Part shown: positions 1-7,314 of the stretch, piece by piece
Position numbering within the stretch: position 1 is the stretch's first letter
Layout: each line of letters opens with the position of its first letter
Source: an uncultured Bacilli bacterium
GTDB taxonomy: Bacteria > Bacillota_I > Bacilli_A > RF39 > UBA660
Direction of reading: 5' to 3'
NCBI GenBank assembly: GCA_934088535.1
Contig: CAKOJC010000030.1
Span: 1 to 14,232, forward strand
Length of the DNA stretch: 14,232 nt
Translations under genes and position numbers: made by a program
The notes under the pieces: model-generated
The model's input: the letters and a program-made list of their open reading frames with translations, nothing else
Database searches by the model: none
What the model was told of the DNA's origin: nothing

Positions 1-21
1 ATAACATACTTTTTATTTTAT

Positions 22-47
22 AAAAAAGGTATCACAATTATGATACC
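22..47 (-). terminator. Rho-independent terminator of the PolC-like/RNase J-like operon
   Basis: On the minus strand a 7-bp stem (GGTATCA/TGATACC, plus-strand 28-34 and 41-47) closes a 6-base loop and is followed by a run of six U (22-27). It lies directly behind the stop codon of the KOW gene and closes the operon. Confidence 0.85.
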
Positions 48-48
48 T

Positions 49-486
49 TTACTTCACTTCTACATCTTCAAACTTAACTTTAACAGTAAATTCTTCATCA
101 AATAAATCTATTAATACATCAAATTCTCCATATTCATTATCAACACTTTTAACAGTTCCATTAACACTTTTATATGGACCATCAATTATTAAAACACTTT
201 CACCAACTTTAATATCAGTACTCACATTTCTTTTCTCTTTTATTTCTATTGGTCTTAATAAAACTTCAAATGTTTTTTCTAAAGTTTTCTTTTCACATTT
301 TATAGCATTTTCATTCTTATAATAGTATTTTTCTATCATATACTTCACATAATCTGAAGTATACTCATTATTCAAAATCCCTTCAATATATTCTTGTACA
401 TTCTTATTATTTTTATGCTCACTAAGTAAAATCAATTGTTCAGTAAAATTATCTTTTGATAATATAAGTTCATTAACCTCTTTCAT
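49..486 (-). CDS. KOW-domain protein, NusG C-terminal-like
   Basis: A 145-residue protein. Residues about 92-145 match the C-terminal KOW domain of NusG: the order is VGESV, then GPYKSVNGTVKSVD (103-116), then a beta-rich tail ending FEDVEV, as in bacterial NusG. In NusG this domain contacts ribosomal protein S10 (NusE) or Rho, and specialised NusG paralogues (RfaH, LoaP) alter termination. The first 85 residues are charged and do not look like a normal NGN domain, although FEVLLRPIEIKEKRN (73-87) faintly recalls the end of one. The ATG is set by AGGAGGT five bases upstream, which overlaps the TAG of the preceding nuclease gene, so the two are probably translated together. Last gene of the operon. 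A role in transcription or translation control is inference; a stand-alone KOW adaptor is the alternative. Confidence 0.75.
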   Translation of the reverse strand: MKEVNELILSKDNFTEQLILLSEHKNNKNVQEYIEGILNNEYTSDYVKYMIEKYYYKNENAIKCEKKTLEKTFEVLLRPIEIKEKRNVSTDIKVGESVLIIDGPYKSVNGTVKSVDNEYGEFDVLIDLFDEEFTVKVKFEDVEVK

Positions 487-495
487 TTTTACCTC

Positions 496-1704
496 CTATA
501 ATTTAAAAACTTGATTATCATCTAAATCAACAACATTATTAAAAATATTTTCGCCCCTTATTCTATTCTCTGTATGAATAATAATTGTATTGCTTGGATT
601 AACTATCTCATTTAATTTTTTCATCGAAAATATATCAACATGACCAGAAGTATGAACATTAACAGTCTTAATATTCATCTTCTCACATTCCTTAATAAAT
701 TCTTTTATCTTTTCTTCTTTATGAATGTATCCTTCCCACATAGAATAAATTAAACAAGCATTGGTAATTAATCCCTTTTTATACAATTTAGCAATATCAT
801 CAAACATTGATACCTTTACTTCCATAACATAATTTTTTCCAAAAGAAGAACTAGTTTCAAAATTCATATATTTATCTTTAAAAGATTTAATCTTTCTTAA
901 ATACTTATATGGAACCCATACAAATATATTTTTAAAATCTACATCAATATTCATATTAATAACTCTATTTAATGAATAAGTAAATAAATCCAATATAAAT
1001 TTTTTATTATTTTTAAGTGTTGCTCTTACAAAGGATACTGTTCTATCAATATTAGTTGACGACTGCATAATAAATATTTGATCATATTTTTTTATGTAAT
1101 TAGATACTTCATTTTCTAATTCTTTTTCACTCTTATAAACATTAATATTTCTTGATAATGTAGTTCCCTCTGTTATAAGCAAATCAACATTTCCAATAGA
1201 GTTTAAATTCTCTATTGTTTCAATTCCTTTCCTTCCATGAAATCTATAATCTCCTGTATGTAGTATTCTTTTACCTTCACTTTCTATTAAATACATACAA
1301 GAATTATAAGCAGAATGATCAACTCTATATGGTGTTATACTTGTGTCGCCTATTATAATTTTATTTGATTTATTTTTTAATTTAAAAGTATTAACTTTTC
1401 TATTTATTTTTTTCATTCCACAAAAATCACAAGTTATAGCATAAATCTTAAACGTATCTTCATCTATATATATTGGAATATCTTTATTTATTCTATCAAT
1501 TAGCCCTATATGATCACTATGACTATGTGTTATAAAAACCGCATCATATTTAGATTTACCATAAGTTAATCCATCTATTTGAGTTAACTCTTTGGTCTCA
1601 TCTAAATCACTTCCAAAATCAATTAAAACTTTTGATTCCTTACTTATAATTTCTGTTACACATCCACCTATTTGATTAGTTCCTTTAATTATACGTACTT
1701 CCAA
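496..1704 (-). CDS. RNase J-like beta-CASP metallo-beta-lactamase-fold nuclease
   Basis: A 402-residue MBL-fold hydrolase. Visible motifs are HSHSDH (60-65, the HxHxDH zinc site), VDHS (H130) and HTGDYRF (D152), followed by LLITEGTTLSR as the beta-CASP motif A region. Near the end, HTSGH followed by a helix and IIHTEN aligns with the RNase J pattern HASGH...PVHGE. The family cleaves RNA or DNA with two zinc ions, and RNase J is a 5'-3' exoribonuclease and endonuclease. At about 400 residues this protein lacks the C-terminal domain of housekeeping RNase J (about 550), so it is a paralogue or accessory nuclease. The start is TTG, supported by AGGAGG six bases upstream; no better ATG lies near. 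It is the only protein of its operon whose catalytic residues look intact. Substrate unknown. Confidence 0.87.
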   Translation of the reverse strand: MEVRIIKGTNQIGGCVTEIISKESKVLIDFGSDLDETKELTQIDGLTYGKSKYDAVFITHSHSDHIGLIDRINKDIPIYIDEDTFKIYAITCDFCGMKKINRKVNTFKLKNKSNKIIIGDTSITPYRVDHSAYNSCMYLIESEGKRILHTGDYRFHGRKGIETIENLNSIGNVDLLITEGTTLSRNINVYKSEKELENEVSNYIKKYDQIFIMQSSTNIDRTVSFVRATLKNNKKFILDLFTYSLNRVINMNIDVDFKNIFVWVPYKYLRKIKSFKDKYMNFETSSSFGKNYVMEVKVSMFDDIAKLYKKGLITNACLIYSMWEGYIHKEEKIKEFIKECEKMNIKTVNVHTSGHVDIFSMKKLNEIVNPSNTIIIHTENRIRGENIFNNVVDLDDNQVFKL

Positions 1705-1728
1705 AATTATCCTCCTAATTTTATTATA

Positions 1729-2451
1729 TCACCAATTACTCCATAATTCTTTTTCTTTAATAATTAACCCTAATATTATTTGTAATTTATCTTCACCTAA
1801 TAATTTATAGTTCTCTTTTAATTCTTCTATATTTCCAATACATATTAATTTTATATTTAAACCAGTATGTCCTTTTAAAAATTGTAATGCTCTATTCATT
1901 TTATCAATCATATATTTATAATCTTTTAATTTGTTATCACTATAAATTGTATATTCACAAGTATATTTTATTGTATCATTAGAAATATTAAAAATATTTG
2001 TTATGTAGTTAGCTCCATTATTTTTTAAATACAAATATTCTTCATCTATATAACTTAAGTTACCTTCTAATTCTTTCTTATGAATATAATAACTTACTAA
2101 TTTATCATTTCCCTTATCATAAACATAATAACCATTATCTAATAAATATAAGCTATAATTTAGTCCTCTAAATACACGATAGTTTTTATTGCATTCTTTT
2201 AAATCATACTAATGAAAAACACAATTATATTTTTTTAGTTTATACATATCAGTTAATAATTGTACCAATATACTTAATAAATCATAACCAACTACAAAAG
2301 TTCTATTTATAAAATTCATTAATTCACTAATAGTTTCTTTTTTATATTTATACTTTAATATTGATACCATATCATTATTTATTTTTATACACTCTATACA
2401 TTTATTTCTTTTAAAGTTCTTTAAATCTATAAATACATATTCTCTCAACAC
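1729..2451 (-). pseudogene. Broken gene: one reading frame split by an in-frame TAG; possible diverged DEDDh exonuclease-like protein
   Basis: Read through, this frame encodes about 240 residues from a GTG (2451) to a TGA (1729), interrupted once by TAG at 2209-2211 after ...NCVFH. The frame stays open on both sides with the same composition and has no convincing internal ribosome site or ATG behind the stop, so it looks like one gene with a nonsense change. The GTG start overlaps the TAG of the upstream gene by one base and has AAGGAG seven bases upstream. The first 130 residues faintly follow the DEDDh exonuclease order: YVFIDLKN in place of the D-x-E motif, then ELMNFINRTFVVGYDLL resembling the VAHNxxFD region, then a strand and helix near the TAG. 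The acidic ligands are mostly lost. The second half is unrecognised. TAG ends neighbouring genes, so codon reassignment is unlikely; programmed readthrough or an assembly error remain possible. Confidence 0.65.
2209..2451 (-). CDS. 80-residue product of the broken gene's intact 5' part
   Basis: This is what would be translated if the TAG at 2209-2211 acts as a stop. It keeps a good ribosome site (AAGGAG inside the end of the preceding gene) and a one-base overlap with that gene, so it is likely still translated even if the remainder is dead. Whether an 80-residue fragment folds or works is unknown. Confidence 0.45.
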   Translation of the reverse strand: MLREYVFIDLKNFKRNKCIECIKINNDMVSILKYKYKKETISELMNFINRTFVVGYDLLSILVQLLTDMYKLKKYNCVFH

Positions 2452-3452
2452 TACTTATCTCCTTCATAAGAATTTATTACCTTGTAATACTCTTCAGGAT
2501 AATAAAACTTATAAAATGATAACCAATAAATAATAATAGCCCTAGTAATACATATACTCATTGGCCATAAATAACATATTTTTTCTAATATATTTATATA
2601 ATTATATTCTATATCATGTTTAACTAAATAATCCTTATATCTATTCCAAGTTATTTTATCTCCACTTACATATCCTTTATAAATAAATTTTGTAATAAGA
2701 ATAGCATCTTCTTTTTTTATATGATGTTTTAATAAATAATCATATATATGATTCCTAGTATAAGGAAATGTTTTGAGATCATATTTATTAAAATCATTAT
2801 TATCTATATCTAAATCAGATTGTACTAAGGAATATACATTCGCGAGTTTATCAATTGAATCTATACTAAATATATTAAATAAATTCTTTTTAGAGTCTGT
2901 TCTATATAATAGTATATCACTCAAATCTAAATTTTTATATACATTAATATCATCTAAATCTATTTTATTTCTTTCTATCTTTGTTTCTCTTTCTAATAGT
3001 TCAAGTTTATAAGCATAACTATTTATTTCTAAAGAAATTCCATTTCTTTTTAACTCATTAATATTAAATTCATCAGATATTTTATAGTTTTCAAAAATCA
3101 CTTTCAAATAATCATAAATAATCTGATAATAATCTGTTGAAACTCCACAATAAAATGTAATATCTTCTCTTAAATCGTTTAATAAATTATATTTAATTGG
3201 ATTCACAAAAGTCATACCAAGTAAATAATCAATATATGAAGAACCACTTATTCTATCTATTATAATTCTATTGTCTTTTTTAGCTTTCTCTACAATTTTA
3301 TAAGCTAGTAAATAATTATTCTCTAACTTTTTTTCATATATAATTTTTATCTCATAATTATACCTTTTTAAAACATATTCAGGAATTTTACCATCATATA
3401 ATTTATTTAATTTATTCATAGTTATTTTTTTCAAATTACCAAGTCTTTTCAT
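2451..3452 (-). CDS. Diverged PolC-like protein (polymerase palm/fingers/thumb remnant, no PHP domain)
   Basis: A 333-residue protein whose segments follow the order of the PolC (DNA polymerase III alpha, Gram-positive type) polymerase region. Residues 22-60 (IPEYVLKRYNYEIK...) resemble the stretch before the palm in PolC; 62-90 (IIIDRISGSSYIDYLLGM...FVNP) match the nucleotide-binding loop GSRGSVGSS and the VNP that follows. Residues 97-120 (DITF...YDYLKVIF) sit where PolC has PDIDLNFSG and EYTxxLFG; one aspartate is kept and the second is threonine. Residues 245-327 match the late segment with KIKYMFPKAHA...YFKVHHPLEYY, here ICYLWPMSI...FYKFYYPEEYY. It is far shorter than PolC (about 1450) and probably cannot polymerise DNA. 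ATGA overlap with the upstream gene indicates coupled translation and perhaps a complex. Confident as PolC-related, unsure of function. Confidence 0.7.
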   Translation of the reverse strand: MKRLGNLKKITMNKLNKLYDGKIPEYVLKRYNYEIKIIYEKKLENNYLLAYKIVEKAKKDNRIIIDRISGSSYIDYLLGMTFVNPIKYNLLNDLREDITFYCGVSTDYYQIIYDYLKVIFENYKISDEFNINELKRNGISLEINSYAYKLELLERETKIERNKIDLDDINVYKNLDLSDILLYRTDSKKNLFNIFSIDSIDKLANVYSLVQSDLDIDNNDFNKYDLKTFPYTRNHIYDYLLKHHIKKEDAILITKFIYKGYVSGDKITWNRYKDYLVKHDIEYNYINILEKICYLWPMSICITRAIIIYWLSFYKFYYPEEYYKVINSYEGDK

Positions 3453-5503
3453 TTACTAGTACCCTCTACTATAATTCTTTTATTAACAATACTATATTTA
3501 ATATTTCTTTCATACATTTCTAATAATATTTCTAACAATTTATATTCTTCAAGTTCACTTACACATAAATTATCTTTATTACTATTTTCTAATTCATAAT
3601 ATCTATTTTTAATATCCATTATTTCACAAGAATAAACTTTTTCATTTAACACATTATAATTAATATCTTTTAATATTTCAAAATAATATTCTATAGGATA
3701 ATACAATTTATAATACATAAGAATATATGATACTTTAATTTTATTTAATATGAATGCTCTTGATAATAAAGTCTTTCCACTTTCCTTCAAAGAATTTATA
3801 ACATTAAATATATCTACATCTTCTAAACCTCTATTTTTTAAATTAATATACAAATCATCTTCTAGTATATTATTATCTACTAAAACTTTAACTAAATCAT
3901 CAATCCATATATTATGTATATTAACAAGTTTATTTTCTAATTTTCCATCATCAAAATATCTTATATTTAAAGTACCAGTATTTCTATTTAATATAGTAAA
4001 TTTGCAACCAAACTCTTCTGTATTTCTAAATAAATTAAATACTTTCTCATCATTACACTCACTAACAACATAATTGGTTTTGTTAATTAAATTATTTATA
4101 TTTTCTATATCATCATTTAATCTAAAACTTATATTAACAAAATTATTTTTTAAATCTTTATAATCGTAATATGTTTTTTTTATAAAAGTATTATCTTTTA
4201 TATATGGTATAAAATTCATATTTCTAGGTATTAAATAAAATGAACTAAATATAGTCTTAGTAAATAATGGAATATCTTTAAGTACACTACATATATAATC
4301 TTTATCTTTAGAATCAAAAACATACTTTTTCATAATCTCATAATGCTTAATTATTCTTGGTATATTAGAATCGTTCAATTTAAAATAATAGTTACATCTT
4401 ACCAATTCATCCTTATAATTATTCATAATAAACTTGAATAACTTATTATAATAAAATTTTTCTGATACTATAAATTCTATTTTAGGCATTTCACTAAAGA
4501 ATAATTCATAAGGTAATCTATATGGCTCAGTCTTAATAATATTTAACACATATGCCACTAAAGAATTATTTATAAAACCATCTAATTGATAATATTGTTT
4601 TTCATCTCTTATATATTTACTAACACTTATCAAGAGCTTATAAACATTTGTATAATTTAATTCTTTTATTAACTTCAATTCTTCATCTAATCTTTTTAAA
4701 TTTTTTAAGTTAGGATTTCTATATTTAATATTAAAACTATCTCTCACTAACATTTTAAATTCATTAAAATCATCTATATTAGTTATATAAAATTTATCAT
4801 CATTAATTATTATTCTACCCAAATTGTCAAAGATCATATTAGAGTTTTTGATTACTATATCCTCATCATCAAACTCTTTTAATAAACTTTTAGTATCTTT
4901 GTATACTCTACACTCAGAATTATTATCTATCTTTTGATGAAAATATAATACCTTCTTTGCCAGTATTTCATCATTTGATAACGCATTAGGCATATTTGAA
5001 TATACAAGTTTTTCTTTATAATTTTTAAGTTTAAAAACATGCTTTTTATCATTAATTTCTATATAATCAAAAATAGATAAATCTAATTCTAAATTTTTAT
5101 CATTTGCTATAATGCCTACTAACAAATTATCTCTATATTTTAATATTTCTTTAATAGATATTTTTTTATTATACTCATTTATATATTTAGTCATTATTTC
5201 ATATAAATTATTTAATCCCTTTTGATTTTTACAAACTATTACTATATTAGATTCTATATCTTCAATTATTGAAGTTACCTCTACACCATAACCTATTTTA
5301 ATATTTTCAAAACTATTATCTACTTCACATAATTTCTTATAAATACTTTCTATTTTAGGAAAACCAATTATAGAATCTTTATCAACAAAAATAACACCTC
5401 TTTCATTATTCTCTTTTATATTCCATAATAATGCCTCAATATCTATAGTTGAATCTTTATCTAAACTATATTTGGTCTTAACGTGTAATTCTACTCTATT
5501 CAT
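3449..5503 (-). CDS. Diverged, probably catalytically dead PolC-like protein (PHP + polymerase regions)
   Basis: A 684-residue protein colinear with the PHP and polymerase parts of PolC, without the N-terminal, OB and exonuclease domains. Residues 3-12 (RVELHVKTKY) match RVELHLHTxMS, but the second metal-binding His is Lys; FVDKDSIIGFP (39-49) matches ITDHGVVQAFP with His lost; GYGVEV (71-76) keeps the Glu. Residues 92-130 (NQKGLNNLYEI...NLLVG) and 166-230 follow the second half of the PHP domain. Residues 270-325 correspond to the palm entry; PKIEFIVSE (340-348) replaces the catalytic PDIDLNFSG, so both aspartates are gone. KVFNLFRNTEEFG (487-499) and NTGTLNI (508-514) match PolC SLFTSxEALG and KTGTLGIPEF; 590-607 matches the AYxxxYPxEYY segment. 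First gene of the operon, with GGAAG about 12 bases upstream of ATG. Likely a scaffold or decoy rather than an enzyme. Confidence 0.78.
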   Translation of the reverse strand: MNRVELHVKTKYSLDKDSTIDIEALLWNIKENNERGVIFVDKDSIIGFPKIESIYKKLCEVDNSFENIKIGYGVEVTSIIEDIESNIVIVCKNQKGLNNLYEIMTKYINEYNKKISIKEILKYRDNLLVGIIANDKNLELDLSIFDYIEINDKKHVFKLKNYKEKLVYSNMPNALSNDEILAKKVLYFHQKIDNNSECRVYKDTKSLLKEFDDEDIVIKNSNMIFDNLGRIIINDDKFYITNIDDFNEFKMLVRDSFNIKYRNPNLKNLKRLDEELKLIKELNYTNVYKLLISVSKYIRDEKQYYQLDGFINNSLVAYVLNIIKTEPYRLPYELFFSEMPKIEFIVSEKFYYNKLFKFIMNNYKDELVRCNYYFKLNDSNIPRIIKHYEIMKKYVFDSKDKDYICSVLKDIPLFTKTIFSSFYLIPRNMNFIPYIKDNTFIKKTYYDYKDLKNNFVNISFRLNDDIENINNLINKTNYVVSECNDEKVFNLFRNTEEFGCKFTILNRNTGTLNIRYFDDGKLENKLVNIHNIWIDDLVKVLVDNNILEDDLYINLKNRGLEDVDIFNVINSLKESGKTLLSRAFILNKIKVSYILMYYKLYYPIEYYFEILKDINYNVLNEKVYSCEIMDIKNRYYELENSNKDNLCVSELEEYKLLEILLEMYERNIKYSIVNKRIIVEGTSK

Positions 5504-5531
5504 ACTTTTTCATCACTTCCATTAAAAGAAT

Positions 5532-5559
5532 AACATAGTTAATATTTGTCTTTTCTAAA
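5532..5559 (-). promoter_or_regulatory. Possible promoter of the PolC-like operon
   Basis: On the minus strand TTTAGA (5554-5559) and TATGTT (5532-5537), each four of six matches to consensus, are separated by 16 bases. They lie between the terminator of the preceding unit and the ATG at 5503. A weak match, but position supports it. Confidence 0.35.
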
Positions 5560-5563
5560 CGAC

Positions 5564-5590
5564 AAAAAAATAGAGACTATTTTCTCTATT
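5564..5590 (-). terminator. Rho-independent terminator behind the winged-helix gene
   Basis: Minus strand: an 8-bp stem AATAGAGA/TCTCTATT (plus-strand 5583-5590 and 5569-5576) with a 6-base loop, followed by seven U (5564-5570). It separates the nuclease/winged-helix pair from the five-gene operon. Confidence 0.85.
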
Positions 5591-5614
5591 TATAGGCATA
5601 TTCAAACTATTTAA

Positions 5615-6187
5615 CTACCAAATAAAATACCATTCATTTAAGGTATAATCATATCCAATATTATGATAAATGTCATTAAGTTCATTCATATATCTTTGAA
5701 CCATCTTTTCATTTATATTTAATTCATTACATATTTTATCAGTCTTAATATTTTTATAATCTTTAATATAACTATAAAATTTATTTAATTTATTAAGTTT
5801 ATTATTACTTAGCAATTGTTTAGAAACATCTTTTTTATTATCTTTGTACTTATCCCACTCTTCACTAAATTGAAAAGAATAATCATTAAAAATCTCTCTA
5901 TTTACTTTTTCAAATCTATTCCATTTATTATATTTCCATTTATAACTTTTATTATATATTAATACTCTTTCAAACTTATTAAATGACTTTCTATATCTCT
6001 TATCAAGTAAAACTAAATCATCATTATTACTATTATCTATTATTAACATATAACCTTGATATAAAATTGCTTCACTAATACTATTGCAAAAATGAACTTC
6101 TCCATTTTCTATAATAGGATAACTTATACTATTTCTTTCTTCTTCATTAAATCCAACTATAACAACATTCTTTTTAAATTTATTCAT
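5615..6187 (-). CDS. Winged-helix/HTH protein with an N-terminal alpha/beta region
   Basis: A 190-residue protein. Residues 133-190 form a DNA-binding-like unit: a helix (LNKLNKFYSYIKDYK), ICNELNINEKMVQRYMNEL (152-170) as a helix-turn-helix, then YDYTLNEWYFI as a wing, in the style of HTH_11/DeoR-type domains. Residues 7-80 alternate strands and helices (VVIVGFN, YMLIIDNS, RVLIYNK), like a small Rossmann- or receiver-type fold, but no phosphorylation-site Asp in the usual context is convincing. The middle (81-130) is aromatic and charged. The ATG overlaps the end of the upstream nuclease-like gene by 8 bases and has GAGG in front, so the pair is translationally coupled. It ends with TAG and a terminator. 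Probably a regulator of its own unit or a DNA-targeting partner of the nuclease; this is inference. Confidence 0.65.
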   Translation of the reverse strand: MNKFKKNVVIVGFNEEERNSISYPIIENGEVHFCNSISEAILYQGYMLIIDNSNNDDLVLLDKRYRKSFNKFERVLIYNKSYKWKYNKWNRFEKVNREIFNDYSFQFSEEWDKYKDNKKDVSKQLLSNNKLNKLNKFYSYIKDYKNIKTDKICNELNINEKMVQRYMNELNDIYHNIGYDYTLNEWYFIW

Positions 6188-7235
6188 GCATTTCCTCTAA
6201 AAATTTATTTAATGGCATTCCTTTTTCTAATAGTATTTTAGTATTACAAGAACCAACTATAATAATATTTTTCCATTCTTTATAATTTTTATATTTACTT
6301 TCTCTTTTGAATTTAGATAATAATCTACTTCTTAAATCTTCTTCGGTTTCATTATCAAAACCACAAACTATAATAATATCAGGCGCCTCACTAAAATCTA
6401 TATTATCAAGAATATTTCTTGTATTCTTAATATTTAGTAAATTATGTTCCATTTTAAATTCAAGATTAAACTTAACGTATTTTATAAAACGTTCTTTTTC
6501 TTTTAAATTAGAATTATATAATTTACTAAAATTTAAAGTATCTATTATATGATTACCTATATTTGATGAATTACCACTCACAGAAGCATTAATATTTTGT
6601 TTTAATTCAATAAATACCACTCTATATTTATCATTATATTTCTTTAATGCTACTAAATCAGCTTTCATAGTTTTTCCAGCATTATCTTTATCAGATTGAA
6701 CATCAAAACTATGTTCATATTCAGTATCAAAAACTATATAATCATTTTTATCATTATCATATATATATGTAAATTCTTGTTTAAATGTTTCTTCTTTTCT
6801 TACTTCTTTATAACTTTCAAAAACTTTATATAACTCATCTAATACAGTTTTAAAATCATACTTTTTTATTTCATTATCATCTATTTTAGCACTTAATATA
6901 TTATTCTTTTTATTATTTATTTTCCATTCATTATATTTAGAAATATCAAAATTATATTTACTTAAAAATTCTATTAATTCATCCACTGCTTCTTCACTAT
7001 ATAAAGACGCAGTATTAAGATTAAACCTAATAACATAATTATTAACATTCTTTTTTATATTTACACCTCTACCATAAGAATATAATGTTATCTTATTATC
7101 ACGAATAGTTAAATTATATTTTTCTTTGTTACTTTCTAAATATTTAAATAAATTATCCAAATCTCCATTATTAATAGAGTCTATGAATTTTTTATCACTT
7201 ATAAATCTTCCTTTTAACACAATTTCTTTGCTCAT
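6180..7235 (-). CDS. PD-(D/E)XK nuclease-like protein
   Basis: A 351-residue protein. Its centre carries a restriction-nuclease-like core: acidic residues at FDTEYE (169-174), then KADLVAL (191-197, D193 as the metal-binding Asp), a short loop, and VVFIELKQN (207-214, E210-x-K212 as the E-x-K motif with a following Gln). This D...ExK spacing is typical of PD-(D/E)XK folds used in restriction, repair and anti-phage nucleases. Residues 1-150 are an unrecognised domain with alternating strands. The C-terminal part (264-351) has a strand DIIIVCGFD (285-293) and IIIVGSC (324-330) in a second alpha/beta arrangement. The start has AAGGAG seven bases upstream of ATG. Its 3' end overlaps the winged-helix gene. 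Target and trigger unknown; a sensor or structural PD-(D/E)XK protein is also possible. Confidence 0.62.
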   Translation of the reverse strand: MSKEIVLKGRFISDKKFIDSINNGDLDNLFKYLESNKEKYNLTIRDNKITLYSYGRGVNIKKNVNNYVIRFNLNTASLYSEEAVDELIEFLSKYNFDISKYNEWKINNKKNNILSAKIDDNEIKKYDFKTVLDELYKVFESYKEVRKEETFKQEFTYIYDNDKNDYIVFDTEYEHSFDVQSDKDNAGKTMKADLVALKKYNDKYRVVFIELKQNINASVSGNSSNIGNHIIDTLNFSKLYNSNLKEKERFIKYVKFNLEFKMEHNLLNIKNTRNILDNIDFSEAPDIIIVCGFDNETEEDLRSRLLSKFKRESKYKNYKEWKNIIIVGSCNTKILLEKGMPLNKFLEEMHE

Positions 7236-7253
7236 TTATTACTCCTTAAATAA

Positions 7254-7262
7254 ATTATAGCA
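7254..7262 (-). promoter_or_regulatory. Extended -10 promoter of the nuclease/winged-helix unit
   Basis: Minus strand TGCTATAAT is a consensus TG-n-TATAAT extended -10 element, about 18 bases ahead of the ATG at 7235, with AAGGAG in between. The -35 area is poor and falls inside the dacA terminator hairpin. Confidence 0.6.
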
Positions 7263-7263
7263 T

Positions 7264-7294
7264 AAAAAATACTTAGATTATTATTCCAAGTATT
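7264..7294 (-). terminator. Rho-independent terminator of dacA
   Basis: Minus strand: stem AATACTT/AAGTATT (7288-7294 with 7268-7274), extended by a G-U, a G-C and an A-T pair, followed by a U run (7264-7269). It sits between the dacA stop and the next gene. Confidence 0.8.
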
Positions 7295-7314
7295 CTTTAC
7301 TAAATTATTTTAAG

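Noticed and set aside
2209..2451. Recoding of TAG as a sense codon
   Set aside because: TAG ends the genes at 496, 2451 and 5615, TGA ends those at 1729 and 3449, and tryptophan is TGG, so the standard bacterial code fits.
2773..4073. Open plus-strand frames antisense to the PolC-like genes (and similar ones at 6307, 8288, 11669 and 12707)
   Set aside because: They lie opposite well-supported genes, have low-complexity Leu/Ser/Phe-rich products and no ribosome sites; they are side effects of AT-rich coding sequence on the other strand.
2451..5503. The two PolC-like genes as plain pseudogenes of the host polC
   Set aside because: Both frames are open over 1 and 2 kb, have ribosome sites and an ATGA overlap, and cover the same polymerase region twice; decay would have left stops. 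The third gene, which does have a stop, is the exception.
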